Assembly (NCBI RefSeq): GCF_023091155.1 | Contig: NZ_JAHWXK010000001.1 | Coordinates: forward strand, 1,240,001-1,304,000 | Origin: Microbacterium sufflavum | Lineage (GTDB): Bacteria > Actinomycetota > Actinomycetes > Actinomycetales > Microbacteriaceae | Direction of reading: 5' to 3' | DNA length: 64,000 nt | Shown here: positions 51,338 to 60,419 of the stretch, in pieces | Numbering within the stretch: position 1 is the stretch's first letter | Layout of the letters: each line of letters opens with the position of its first letter | Translations under genes and position numbers: made by a program | The notes under the pieces: model-generated | Told to the model about the DNA's origin: nothing | Databases searched by the model: none | The model's input: the letters and a program-made list of their open reading frames with translations, nothing else

Positions 51338-51770
51338 TCAGGAGGGCGGGTCCGCTGCCGTGGCGAACCGGGCCGCGAGCGTCTCCGCCGCCTCGCGCAG
51401 GGGTTCCGGTCCGACCACCGTGAAGGGCGCATCGAACCGGGCGACCGCGGCGAGCACGCCCACCCACGACCACGAACCCACCGTCACGCGGCAGCGCCCA
51501 TCCGGCCGCTCCTCGACCTCGCCGTCGCCCACCCACGGCACCACCTCCCGCGCCGGAAGCGCGATCACGACCTCGCCGATGCGCGGCCAGCGGTCCTCCG
51601 TGGTCGAGCCCTTCGCCCGCGCCGCCAGGTGGTCGCGGCATCCTCCGCGGGAAGCGGTCGCGAGGGCGTGCTCTGCGGCCTCCGTCACATCGACGCCGCT
51701 CGCGCTCGCGCCCTGCAGTGCCATCGCGATCACGACCGCCTGCCTTCATTGGTCGGGAGGTTGACGACAG
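51338..51770 (-). pseudogene. Truncated WYL-domain transcriptional regulator
   Basis: Only the C-terminal third of a WYL regulator is left. It starts around RQAVVIAMALQG without a suitable start or the N-terminal DNA-binding domain, and ends with the C-terminal WCX-type region CRVTVGSWSWVGVLAAVARFD and FTVVGPEPLREAAETLAARF. The DNA is host-like in GC. The break lies next to the stop codon of the lower-GC TOPRIM gene at 51781, so insertion of that module is likely to have removed or displaced the front. The missing part is not found on the other side of the island within the window. Confidence 0.7.
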
Positions 51771-51780
51771 AAACCGACCG

Positions 51781-52608
51781 CTACCCCTGGCTGATAGCGA
51801 CCTGCAACCACTCATCGAGGTCGCTTGCTAGTCGAGACTCGTTAAAGATGCCACTTTGAAGAATTGACGCCCTTAATAAGTCCTCGAGTAATTGCGGGTC
51901 ACGCACCTTCGCTTTGTTCTTGATCTCATTACCAAATCGGCCGATGAGTAGCAGGGCGATATCGTGCCCATAAGCATATTGTCTGGCGTCATCGAACGTG
52001 GGCGAATCAAACGACGCAAATCCTGCGGCAATTTCGCCCGAAATGGTCCGCGTCGGATCCCACTCACCACCTCTGAACCCGCTGGCAGCAGAAGGATGCT
52101 CGATCCCCGGATTATGAAACCTAACTCTATAGAGGTCGATGACTGCCTCCTGTAAGGCGTCCACCACGGCGGTACCGGGGGGGAGATGGTTGCGAAGGAA
52201 ACTCTCATTCAGGACGTCGAGGACTCGCGCGCTGAACCCATAACTTTCGACTGCTGGATAGTCCGTCCACCATAGAACATCGTTGGCATGTGAGGCTGCT
52301 AATTCTCCGCAGTCGAGGTCAGCGACGCAGCGAATCTGCGATCGACTATGCGGAAACTCTTCGGAAATCCACACAACGCGCTGGCGGGCTCCTTCGGTAA
52401 GCCCTCGGGACTCCAGATCTTGCCAGCTGGCCTCGACGCTATCCGCGGTAATTATGGTGAGATCCGAGATGAGTGCGGAGTCTTTGGCTTCCATCCATCG
52501 TGTGAAGAATATCTTGTCCGTGGGTCCCTCAACAAACAAGAAGCGCCGACCAGTGAGAGAACTCTCCTTAGCGAGTTCGTTAACCTTGGCGCGCGGAGCC
52601 GCGTTCAT
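51781..52608 (-). CDS. TOPRIM/DUF4435-type protein, AriB-like
   Basis: A 275-residue protein. FLFVEGPTDKIFF holds a TOPRIM-type Glu27 and Asp31, and CVADLDCGEL an acidic pair at 97 and 99. LWWTDYPAVESYGF continues the DUF4435 pattern. In the PARIS anti-phage system, AriB is such a TOPRIM nuclease, held by the AriA ATPase and released upon sensing a phage anti-restriction protein. It overlaps the ATPase gene by ATGA and has a size close to AriB. GC is lower than the surroundings. The toxic nuclease role is inferred from the family. Confidence 0.72.
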   Translation of the reverse strand: MNAAPRAKVNELAKESSLTGRRFLFVEGPTDKIFFTRWMEAKDSALISDLTIITADSVEASWQDLESRGLTEGARQRVVWISEEFPHSRSQIRCVADLDCGELAASHANDVLWWTDYPAVESYGFSARVLDVLNESFLRNHLPPGTAVVDALQEAVIDLYRVRFHNPGIEHPSAASGFRGGEWDPTRTISGEIAAGFASFDSPTFDDARQYAYGHDIALLLIGRFGNEIKNKAKVRDPQLLEDLLRASILQSGIFNESRLASDLDEWLQVAISQG

Positions 52609-53954
52609 GACGGTACCGGGCTTGAGATGTCGTCAATATCTCCCAGTATCTGTACGGAGTGGGAAGCAACCACAAACTGCACCGAGCTTCCCTCGGTGCA
52701 ACGGAGTAGCTCTCGGAGCAGGACTCGTTGCCATCGCAAACCCAGTGAAAGCTCGGGTTCATCTATGATTACTAGTGCGCCGGAAAAGCGCGCTAAGGTG
52801 GCATTGCTCATCAGAAGAAGCAAGTGCTTTTCCCCGCTTGAGAGGCTCTCGGGGTTCAAGACCTGGCCGTTCTGATCGACCAGTGAGATGCCGCGAAGCG
52901 CGCTGAACCGGAGCTCTTTGCGAGTGAGAAAACCATTGACCGACTGTACAAAGGTATCGATCAACTTCTGGGTGGCGGCGAGTCGGGCAATTTCATCATC
53001 GACGCTGGTAAGATATGGGTCGATTACGGTGTGCAGTTGGCGCAATCGCGTGTCATTTGTGCGGGTGGCCGTCAGGGCTTCGTATATGCCGTGAACCTGC
53101 CGGAGTGAAAGAAGGCCGTACTTCTCGTATGCAGTTCCCCTATCGATTATGTCGCTGCAACGGGTGATGAGATCCACGCGCGCTTCGGCCGCGAGGGGAG
53201 GGCTGGAGGTTCCGGCGAGAACACGATTAGTTATGTCGAGATAGACGCCCTGAGGAGACGCTTCGCTCTGGTCTCTGGAGATCCCGGCTATCGCCAGACG
53301 AGTAAACGCACTCTCGAGGTTGTCGAGGGACTCCCGAACACTCATTCGTCGGTGCAATCGAGCGGCGTGATCGCGCTGCTCTCGGAGGGTCTGGGGCTCG
53401 CTCGTGACTCTAGGAGCCTCCAGGCTCGACAGTACCGCCCGGTCATCTCCTACGAATAGAGTCGCAAGGTCCAGCCGCGCCACTAGCTCCTGGAATGCCC
53501 CGTATGCCGGGCGGCGTTGCCACGACCGGAGTGCGTACCGGCCATCGAGCTCTTCTGCACCCAGGGTAATCTCAACGCCTTGGTCAGGGGCCCCGGGGGG
53601 TGGAGTGATGCGGAACGTGAGCCCGAATACCGCCGCCTCTGCACTATTGGACATTTCGATCGCCCACCCAGAGCGCAGTTCAGCTCCAACCACCTGGATC
53701 GGGATCTCAGCTAGGGCTTGAAAGTGCTCGATACGTGCGTCGAGCAGATAGTAGAGCGCACGTAGGAAGTTCGTTTTTCCCATACCGTTTTCGGCGTAGA
53801 TAACCCGAAGTCGGCTTTCTGGCGTGGTGGGAGAGTCGAAGTCGATCTCGTAGTCAAATTCGCCCAGCACGCGGCGACCCCATACGCGCCGCACCCCGTG
53901 GAGTTTCTTAGCTGACGGTTTCGGTGCAGGCGTGGAATCGACACTGAAGCTCAT
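52605..53954 (-). CDS. AAA15/ABC-type ATPase, AriA-like
   Basis: A 449-residue ATPase. Walker A is AENGMGKT (54-61), followed by NFLRALYYLL; the signature LSSGEKH is at 371-377, Walker B VIIDEPELSL near 395-404, and the H-loop VVASHSVQI with His432. Between lie about 300 residues of helical and coil sequence. This is the compact OLD/RecF-like ATPase layout without a fused TOPRIM; the TOPRIM is encoded by the next gene. Gene order, overlap and sizes match PARIS (AriA-AriB). GC is near 50-60 % in the lines I counted, against about 70 % outside. Confidence 0.78.
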   Translation of the reverse strand: MSFSVDSTPAPKPSAKKLHGVRRVWGRRVLGEFDYEIDFDSPTTPESRLRVIYAENGMGKTNFLRALYYLLDARIEHFQALAEIPIQVVGAELRSGWAIEMSNSAEAAVFGLTFRITPPPGAPDQGVEITLGAEELDGRYALRSWQRRPAYGAFQELVARLDLATLFVGDDRAVLSSLEAPRVTSEPQTLREQRDHAARLHRRMSVRESLDNLESAFTRLAIAGISRDQSEASPQGVYLDITNRVLAGTSSPPLAAEARVDLITRCSDIIDRGTAYEKYGLLSLRQVHGIYEALTATRTNDTRLRQLHTVIDPYLTSVDDEIARLAATQKLIDTFVQSVNGFLTRKELRFSALRGISLVDQNGQVLNPESLSSGEKHLLLLMSNATLARFSGALVIIDEPELSLGLRWQRVLLRELLRCTEGSSVQFVVASHSVQILGDIDDISSPVPS

Positions 53955-54559
53955 GGCGTCAGACTATCCGCTGTCGACGCAGGCGTATGCAGATTTGATG
54001 CCCCCGCCGATCGGCGAGGCGGCGGCCCGTCCGTGCGCGGCACCCGAAGTCTGCACCGAGCAAAGTGGAAATCGACGCCCACTCGTGTGAATCGTGGATT
54101 CCACGGCGGTCCGCGGGCAGCGGGCAGCAGAACGAAGGACCGCTCATGACTATCCCCACGTCCCGTCGCCTCAACTGCCCTGGCACGGTCTGGTAGCGCT
54201 CGACATCTACCGCGACGCGTTCGGAGGCGGAGCCACCGCCGCGACGTGCCGCCAGTTCAGCCTGCCCGAGGGATATGCCCGACTTCGACGACAGCGTGTT
54301 CGGACGGCTGGACGGGCCGGCCCGGCGAGCGGAGCAGGACATCCCGGCTAAGAAGAAGTCGATCCGACCGCGACGGCGGGCGCCACCATGCGCGTGAACG
54401 ACACGGTGTTCATCGACCGCACGTCGTTTCAGTCGCTGCGCGGGGACTCCTTCGACGAGGTTGGGGACTACTAGCACCGGCTCGCGGACAAGTGCGTTGC
54501 TGATCCGTCGACCGTCGGCCCTCCGGCGTACGCCACCCGCCCGACTTCCATTTGCCGCG
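53955..54559. other. Gap of 605 bases with degraded sequence
   Basis: No convincing gene. On the plus strand from 54389 a short frame reads VNDTVFIDRTSFQSLRGDSF, then meets a stop at 54473, after which the same frame stays open to 54558. An in-frame stop also precedes it. This looks like the remains of a protein gene. The first 150 bases have intermediate GC. I saw no direct or inverted terminal repeats that would mark the island edge. Confidence 0.4.
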
Positions 54560-55306
54560 TCAGACCGGGGGCCACTGCGGGTGGCGGGCCACGGCCACGC
54601 GGGCGGAGAGGTCCGCGAGCACCGGGGAGCCCGTGCCCGCGGCGGCGTCCGCGTCGGACAGGCCCAGGGCGTCGGCGAGGCCGAGCGCGAGCAGGGCGTG
54701 CCCGGCGGCGCTCGGGTGGAACGCGTCGTCGAGCAGTCCCCACGGCATGTCCTCGTTGCCCGGACCGGTGCCCGCGGAGAACGCGGTGAAGGCGGCGTGC
54801 TGGTCGACCAGGATCACGCCCTCGGCCCCTGCGACGTCGCGGATCGCCTGCGCGAAGTCGCCGATGCGGGCGCGGTCGGGCGCATGGAGCAGGTCGACCG
54901 CGGGCGGGGTCTGCAGCACCGGCACGGCGCCGAGGTCGCGCACGCGTCGTACGAACTCCGCGATCGACCGTGCGAACGCGGACACCTCGATCACGGGGTC
55001 GAGCCACTGCGTGGTGCAGTCGTTCGTGCCGATCATGAGCGTCACCACGTCGGGCCGCCAGTGGGCCACGCGGCGCTCGAAGTCGTCGAGGATCAGGTCG
55101 GCGCGCCAGCCGGTGATGGCCGTGTTGATCACGGTGTCCTGCACGCGCCCGCGGTCGCCCCGGATCAGCTCGTGCAGGTGCTCGACGTAGTTCCTGGCGC
55201 CGCGGGTGTGGATGAGGCCGTGCGTGATCGAGTCGCCCGTGCACACCCAGGTGACCGGCGCCCCGGAGGCCAGGAGCCCCCGGAGCGCCGTGCGGTCGTC
55301 CGTCAT
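54560..55306 (-). CDS. SGNH/GDSL-type esterase
   Basis: A 248-residue SGNH hydrolase: CTGDSITHGLIHT, NTAITGWRAD, MIGTND and DDAFHPS with the catalytic Asp and His. It is a paralogue of 2385-3116. It overlaps the preceding gene by ATGA and is the last gene of the cluster C operon. No signal peptide, so it acts in the cytoplasm, perhaps removing acyl groups from imported sugars. Confidence 0.87.
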   Translation of the reverse strand: MTDDRTALRGLLASGAPVTWVCTGDSITHGLIHTRGARNYVEHLHELIRGDRGRVQDTVINTAITGWRADLILDDFERRVAHWRPDVVTLMIGTNDCTTQWLDPVIEVSAFARSIAEFVRRVRDLGAVPVLQTPPAVDLLHAPDRARIGDFAQAIRDVAGAEGVILVDQHAAFTAFSAGTGPGNEDMPWGLLDDAFHPSAAGHALLALGLADALGLSDADAAAGTGSPVLADLSARVAVARHPQWPPV

Positions 55307-56472
55307 CCGGTGACCTTGAGCTGCACGTCGATGAACCGCGGGCGGTAGATCGAGGCGTCGTCGTACACGTCGCCCACGTTGTCGAACGTGTTCACGTTGT
55401 ACGACACCAGGATGCGGTTGCCCTGGCGCAGGTTCGGGTGCTCGTGCGCGTTGTAGGTGAACACGTCGGGGTCGCCGTAGCTGCCCAGCGCTCCGGTCTC
55501 GGGCGTGCGGTACAGCTCGACCGGGTCGGTGAACGGGCCGATCGGCGAGCACGAGGTGCGCGCGACGATGCGGGTGCTGAACAGCTCCGAGGTGTCCTGC
55601 GTCACGAGCAGGTAGCCGTCGCGGTAGGGCGCGACGCTGAACTCGTTCGCGACGTACGGCACCACGGGCACCGCGTCGGTCTCGGCGGCCGACCATCCGG
55701 TGCCGTTCCAGTACGTCCAGGTGCCCGTGAGGCCGTCGCGGTCCTGCACGCGGGCGACGTAGGCGGAGCGCACTCCACCCGGGTCGGCGATGCCGTAGAC
55801 GTACGTCGTGCCGCGCTCCTCCAGCGTCCACGAGCCCCAGTTGATGCCCGTCGCGGAGGGGAGGTCGACGATCGACTCGAGCTGCAGCGTCTGCCCGTCG
55901 AGCGTGGCCAGCCGGTTCGCGGTCCACGCGAAGTCCCACTGGCCGGTGCCGGTGCGCGCGAACTGCAGCAGCGGCACCTGCACGGTCCCGTCGCGGCCGG
56001 GGGTCGGGTCGCCGATCCAGTACCACTTGCCGTCGGGCTCGGGCGGGATGATGCCGGCCGGGTCGTCGGGGGTGCCGCCGGTTATCGTGGTCAGGTTCCC
56101 CCGGCGGTCCTGCACCACCACGGAGTTGTTCACGAAGGGGGAGTCGGTGGGCCGCGAGCCGTCGGGGTTCACGGTGCCGAGGAACGTGTCGGAGAAGAAC
56201 CATCCGGTCTTCCCCTTGCCGAGCGGCAGGGAGTAGGTGCTGTCGCCACCGGTCCATTCGCCTCCCGTGTTGCCGTAGGTGGTGAACGTGTCGGTGAGGC
56301 CCTGGTTCACGCTCGCGGTGGCGGTGAGCGTCTTGTCCACCAGGGAGCACTGGCCGGGGCCGCTGCCGTGTCCTCCGCCGGCGGGCACGGCGGCCGTCGC
56401 GGGTGCGGCGAACAGCGCTCCGGCGCCGAGGGCTGCGGCGGCGAGGCCTGCCGCGATCGTGCGTCTTCTCAT
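55303..56472 (-). CDS. Secreted DUF5005/DUF4185-like beta-propeller protein
   Basis: A 389-residue exported protein. The start MRRRTIAAGLAAAALGAG ends in APATA, a Sec or possibly Tat signal. The mature part has repeated strands with GGDSTYSLPLGKGKTGWFFSDTFLG, FVNNSVVV and GSYGDPDVFTYNAHEHPNL. This layout resembles five-bladed propeller glycoside hydrolases (GH43/GH32-like) and DUF5005/DUF4185 proteins. ATG 56472 is chosen because AAGGAG lies eight bases upstream; a GTG at 56481 overlaps this site. Exact activity unknown. Confidence 0.75.
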   Translation of the reverse strand: MRRRTIAAGLAAAALGAGALFAAPATAAVPAGGGHGSGPGQCSLVDKTLTATASVNQGLTDTFTTYGNTGGEWTGGDSTYSLPLGKGKTGWFFSDTFLGTVNPDGSRPTDSPFVNNSVVVQDRRGNLTTITGGTPDDPAGIIPPEPDGKWYWIGDPTPGRDGTVQVPLLQFARTGTGQWDFAWTANRLATLDGQTLQLESIVDLPSATGINWGSWTLEERGTTYVYGIADPGGVRSAYVARVQDRDGLTGTWTYWNGTGWSAAETDAVPVVPYVANEFSVAPYRDGYLLVTQDTSELFSTRIVARTSCSPIGPFTDPVELYRTPETGALGSYGDPDVFTYNAHEHPNLRQGNRILVSYNVNTFDNVGDVYDDASIYRPRFIDVQLKVTG

Positions 56473-56546
56473 ATCGATCACTCCTTCGTGTTCGGGTGGT
56501 GCGGGGGTGGTGCGTCTGGGGGCCCGTCGTCTCGTCGGCGGCGCGG

Positions 56547-56560
56547 GCTCTCAAGAGAGC
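56547..56560. terminator. Stem-loop inside the cluster C operon
   Basis: GCTCTC at 56547-56552 and GAGAGC at 56555-56560 pair, extended by weaker GC pairs on both sides. It lies between the glycosidase stop and the start of the secreted protein, 107 bases apart. It could reduce or process transcription toward the last two genes. Confidence 0.35.
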
Positions 56561-56578
56561 GGAGCGCGAGGAAGGGCG

Positions 56579-58699
56579 TCATCGGCCAGGGGTGCGGGTG
56601 ATCCCTCCGGCCGCGTCGATGTCGTACGCGCGCTCGCCGACGCGCAGGCCGCGCAGCACGGCGTGCGGGTCGAGGGCGGCCACGCAGCCGGCCGCGCGCA
56701 CCGTGCCGTCCGCGGCGACCGACACCCCGAACAGCGCCTCGATCACGAGCTCGATCCAGGCGCCCGACGACGAGCACGCCCAGTCGATGATGTACGGCAG
56801 CTGGGGTGGGGCCTTGCGGGCGCCGCCGTTGATGCCGGGCACCGCCTCGTCGACGAAGTGCGCCTGGCCCATCGGGCCCTGGTTCGCGGTGCGGGAGAGC
56901 CCCTCGACCCAGGCCGTCAGCACCTCGGGTGCTCCGAGGGCGGCGAGCGCGCGTCCGGCGTCGGCGGGCCAGGCGGGGTAGGCGCCGTTCCACTGGTGGT
57001 CGGGGCGCGGGCTGTAGCTGGCGTCGGGGTCCCAGGGCGAGAGCGCCCGCATCCAGTTGTCGGTCTGCAGCTCCCGCTGGAAGAACGCGACCATGTCGTC
57101 GCGCACGCCCGGGGTCAGGTCGTCGGCGATGGTGGTGCCGACGATGCTGAAGTCGTAGCAGTGGCGCACCGGCAGCAGCGTGCCGTCGGGTTGCCCGGCG
57201 GCGAAGATACCGGTCCCGGGGAGATACCGCTCGATCACCGCGGGCAGCAGCGCCTCGGCCTCGGCGCGCAGCTCGGCCGCGGCGGTCTCGTCTCCCTGCA
57301 GTGCGGCGAGGTCGGCGGCCGTGCGCATGCTCCACACGTTCGCGGCGTTGAGGCTCGCGACCTCGTGCGTGTAGGAGCTGACGCACTCCAGCAGGTTGTC
57401 GATCTCGCCGTAGTCGGCCAGCGCGGTGTCGCGCCGTAACTCCTTCCAGTTCGTCGCCCACTCCCGCACCGACCGGGCGACCGTCTGATCCCCCACGATC
57501 TCGTCGAGGAAGGCCACGTCGCCGGTGAACCGCACGTAGTCGTGCACGAGCCGGGTCATGGCGTAGTCGTTCACCGAGTACCAGCGGCCGACGGGGCCGC
57601 CCGTGAGCGAGGAGGTGCCGAAGTGCGAGTGGATGTCGAGGGAGATCCAGTGCCGCACCTGCGCCCGCATCTCGTCGGGGTCGAGCAGGGCGTGGCTGAC
57701 GGAGCTGAGGCTGTAGTCCCAGATGAACGTGGTGGTGCCCCAGTAGTTCGGCATCAGCGTGTCGTACGACCGCCCGAGCACGTTGCCGGCGAAGTCGCGG
57801 CGGAACCAGATCACCCCGAGCACCGCCCACCAGTACAGGCGCCGCAGCGGCTCGGACGCGGTGTCGAGCAGCGGCAGGGCGCCCGAGAACTCGGTGTCGG
57901 CGGAGTCGAACGCGGCCCGCATCTGCCGGTTCCAGAACTCCTGCGCGGCGGTCAGGGCCGCGGGCACGTCGGCCGACACGAGCGCGTACGTGCGGGCGGC
58001 GTCGTCGCGCGAGAGGCCGAGCGCCTGCACGTAGGCCGTGCGGGAGACGGCGCCCGCCGGCACGGTGAGCACGGCCGACAGCTCGCCGCCGCGACCGTTG
58101 CCGCCGATGCCCGTGTCGAACGCGTCGGGCAGCTCGGCCACGCCGCTCAGCGCCGCGGATCCTCCGGTGAGGCCCTGCACGCTCCACGCCGCGGCATCGG
58201 CGGAGGCGAAGACGAGGCACTCGCCGTCGACCGTGGCGGTGTCGCGCTCGGAGGGCGACTCGGCGTCGAGCCAGGCGTCGGCGGAGCGGGTCACGCGTGC
58301 CGCGGCCGAGAGCCCGATGCGCACCTCGCGGTCGGTCGCTCCGGTGTTGCGCACCGCGATGTCGATCGCCACCGCCGTCCGCCCCGGCACGCACACGGTC
58401 GTCGTCTCGATCTCGAGCTCGCCCACGGTCGCCCGCCGCACCACCCGGTCGGGCCGCCACTCGTGCGTGACGGCGACGCCGTACGACGCGAACAGCCGGC
58501 CGTCGACGAACAGCACCGCGGTCTGCGTGAGCCCCTGCGACACGGGCGGGAACTGCACGGCGCTGAGTGCGGTGAGGTCGTGATCGACGCGCACCGTGCC
58601 GAGCATGTTCGTCAGGCCCGTGGGCGCGATCATGTCGTCGTAGTGATGCGTGACCGCATCGGCGACCAGATCCTCGACGGTGGGGATGAGGGGATTCAT
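56579..58699 (-). CDS. Six-hairpin glycoside hydrolase (GH63-like)
   Basis: A 706-residue protein with an N-terminal beta-sandwich (about 1-260) and an (alpha/alpha)6 barrel. The barrel includes YWGTTTFIWDYSL, SLDIHSHFGTSSLTGGPVGRWYSVNDYAM, and DNLLECVSSYTHEVASLNAANVWSM. The W-D in FIWDYS and later acidic residues are the typical GH63/GH15-type catalytic places. No signal peptide, hence intracellular breakdown of an imported oligosaccharide is likely. It lies 24 bases downstream of the last permease. Exact GH family is uncertain. Confidence 0.75.
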   Translation of the reverse strand: MNPLIPTVEDLVADAVTHHYDDMIAPTGLTNMLGTVRVDHDLTALSAVQFPPVSQGLTQTAVLFVDGRLFASYGVAVTHEWRPDRVVRRATVGELEIETTTVCVPGRTAVAIDIAVRNTGATDREVRIGLSAAARVTRSADAWLDAESPSERDTATVDGECLVFASADAAAWSVQGLTGGSAALSGVAELPDAFDTGIGGNGRGGELSAVLTVPAGAVSRTAYVQALGLSRDDAARTYALVSADVPAALTAAQEFWNRQMRAAFDSADTEFSGALPLLDTASEPLRRLYWWAVLGVIWFRRDFAGNVLGRSYDTLMPNYWGTTTFIWDYSLSSVSHALLDPDEMRAQVRHWISLDIHSHFGTSSLTGGPVGRWYSVNDYAMTRLVHDYVRFTGDVAFLDEIVGDQTVARSVREWATNWKELRRDTALADYGEIDNLLECVSSYTHEVASLNAANVWSMRTAADLAALQGDETAAAELRAEAEALLPAVIERYLPGTGIFAAGQPDGTLLPVRHCYDFSIVGTTIADDLTPGVRDDMVAFFQRELQTDNWMRALSPWDPDASYSPRPDHQWNGAYPAWPADAGRALAALGAPEVLTAWVEGLSRTANQGPMGQAHFVDEAVPGINGGARKAPPQLPYIIDWACSSSGAWIELVIEALFGVSVAADGTVRAAGCVAALDPHAVLRGLRVGERAYDIDAAGGITRTPGR

Positions 58700-58723
58700 G
58701 ATGCCTTTCGAGGCGGAGGGGGA

Positions 58724-59536
58724 TCAGTACTGGCCGAGCGCGAGGCCCTTGGCGAAGAACCGCTGGGTGCAGAGGAACAGGATGACGGTGGGCAGCGACA
58801 CCAGCACGGCCGCGGCGAGCACGACCGACATCTGCGCGCCGCCGTAGGTGCTCTGCATGCCCGACAGCGTGGTGATGATGGGGCGGATGTCGTCGGACTG
58901 GCTGAGCGTGAGGCCGAGCAGCAGGTCGTTCCACACGAACGTGGCCTGCAGGATGAAGATCGCGACCAGCGCGCTCGACGCCATCGGCAGGTACATCCGG
59001 GTGAAGATGCGCCAGGTGGTGGCGCCGTCGAGCACCGCGGCCTCGAACACGTTGTGCGCGACGCCGGTGAAGAAGTTGCGCATCACGAACGCCGAGAACG
59101 GCACCGAGATCACGGTGTAGATCATGATCATGCCGAGCCGGGTGTCGAAGAGCCCGGTGCGGGAGTAGGCGTCGAACAGGGGCAGCAGCACCATCTGCAG
59201 CGGGAACACCGTGCCGCCGAAGATCACGACGAACCACAGGAAGCCGCGCTTGAGGCGCAGGGCCACGATCGCGAAGCCGGCCGCCGCCCCCACGAGCACG
59301 GCGATGGTGGGCGACACGATCGAGTAGATGAGGGTGCTGACGATGCTGTCGCCGATGCCGGAGAGCTCGAGCGCTTGGCCGAAGTTCTCGAACAGGTGGA
59401 AGTCGGTGGGGATCCACGACTCCTTCGACGTGAAGGTGGTCGGGTCCTTCATGGCATTCACGACCAGCAGGTACGCGGGCAGCAGCCACACGATCCCGAG
59501 GACGACGAGCACGGCGGTGCGGATGATCTTCGACAT
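58724..59536 (-). CDS. Sugar ABC transporter permease (MalG type)
   Basis: A 270-residue permease with six helices. The coupling loop is NVFEAAVLDGATTWRIFTRMYLP. The end reads CTQRFFAKGLALGQY, similar to MalG-type subunits. Its ATG overlaps the stop of the MalF-type gene. Confidence 0.93.
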   Translation of the reverse strand: MSKIIRTAVLVVLGIVWLLPAYLLVVNAMKDPTTFTSKESWIPTDFHLFENFGQALELSGIGDSIVSTLIYSIVSPTIAVLVGAAAGFAIVALRLKRGFLWFVVIFGGTVFPLQMVLLPLFDAYSRTGLFDTRLGMIMIYTVISVPFSAFVMRNFFTGVAHNVFEAAVLDGATTWRIFTRMYLPMASSALVAIFILQATFVWNDLLLGLTLSQSDDIRPIITTLSGMQSTYGGAQMSVVLAAAVLVSLPTVILFLCTQRFFAKGLALGQY

Positions 59537-60411
59537 CACATCTCCTTCTTCGGGGAGAGCTGCTGGCGCAGGTACAGCACCGACGCGACGAGGGTGATCA
59601 CGGTCAGGAACACCGCGATCGCGGAGCCGAGGCCGTAGTCGCTGTTCACGAACGTCTCCTTGTACATCGTCAGCGCGAGGGTCTCGGAGACGGTGCCGGG
59701 TCCGCCCTTGGTCATGCCCCACACGATGTCGAAGGTCTTGAGGCTCGCGACGATCGAGAGCCCGACGACCACGGCGGTGAGCGGGCGCAGCATGGGCCAC
59801 AGGATGCTCGTGAAGAGCCGGACGCCGCCGGCGCCGTCGATGCGCGCGGCCTCCAGGGGCTCCTTCGGGATGGCCTGGAGCCCGATCGTGAACAGCAGCG
59901 CGTTCACGCCGACGCCCTGCCACGACGAGGCGATGATCATCACGACGGTGTTGAGCGGGGCGTCGAGCAGCCACCGGGGCGGGTCGGTGATCCCGAACGC
60001 CGCGAGGGCCTGGTCGAGCGCGCCGCCCGAGGAGAGGATGAACGACCACACCACGCCGACGCCGATGCCGGAGAGGGCGTAGGGGATGAGGAACGGGAGG
60101 CGCAGCCAGATGCCCCCGCCGAGGTTCCAGGTGAGCAGCGCGATCGCCAGGCCGATGCCGACCGGGATGATCAGGGTGCCGATCACCCAGAGCACGGTGT
60201 TCATCGCGGAGCCCACGAAGTCGGCGTCGGTGAACATCTCGACGTAGTTGTCGAGCCCGATCCAGTCGGGGCTGCCGAGGCCGTTGTACGACGTGAAGCT
60301 GAGGAACACCGTCCACAGCAGCGGGAGGTAGAGCAGGACCGCCACCAGGATCACGCCCGGGGCGACGAAGCCCCGGGCGGACCACTGGTACGGCGTCTTC
60401 TGATGCGCCAT
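59536..60411 (-). CDS. Sugar ABC transporter permease (MalF type)
   Basis: A 291-residue permease. The first helix follows YQWSARGF, and the coupling loop is EPLEAARIDGAGGVRLFTSILWP. It starts eight bases after the binding-protein stop. With the MalG-type subunit it forms the channel; the ATPase must come from elsewhere in the genome. Confidence 0.93.
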   Translation of the reverse strand: MAHQKTPYQWSARGFVAPGVILVAVLLYLPLLWTVFLSFTSYNGLGSPDWIGLDNYVEMFTDADFVGSAMNTVLWVIGTLIIPVGIGLAIALLTWNLGGGIWLRLPFLIPYALSGIGVGVVWSFILSSGGALDQALAAFGITDPPRWLLDAPLNTVVMIIASSWQGVGVNALLFTIGLQAIPKEPLEAARIDGAGGVRLFTSILWPMLRPLTAVVVGLSIVASLKTFDIVWGMTKGGPGTVSETLALTMYKETFVNSDYGLGSAIAVFLTVITLVASVLYLRQQLSPKKEM

Positions 60412-60419
60412 CCGCTCGC

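Noticed and set aside
51300..54559. Insertion sequence or integrase-driven island with att sites
   Set aside because: No transposase, integrase, tRNA or terminal repeats are visible at either edge of the lower-GC module.
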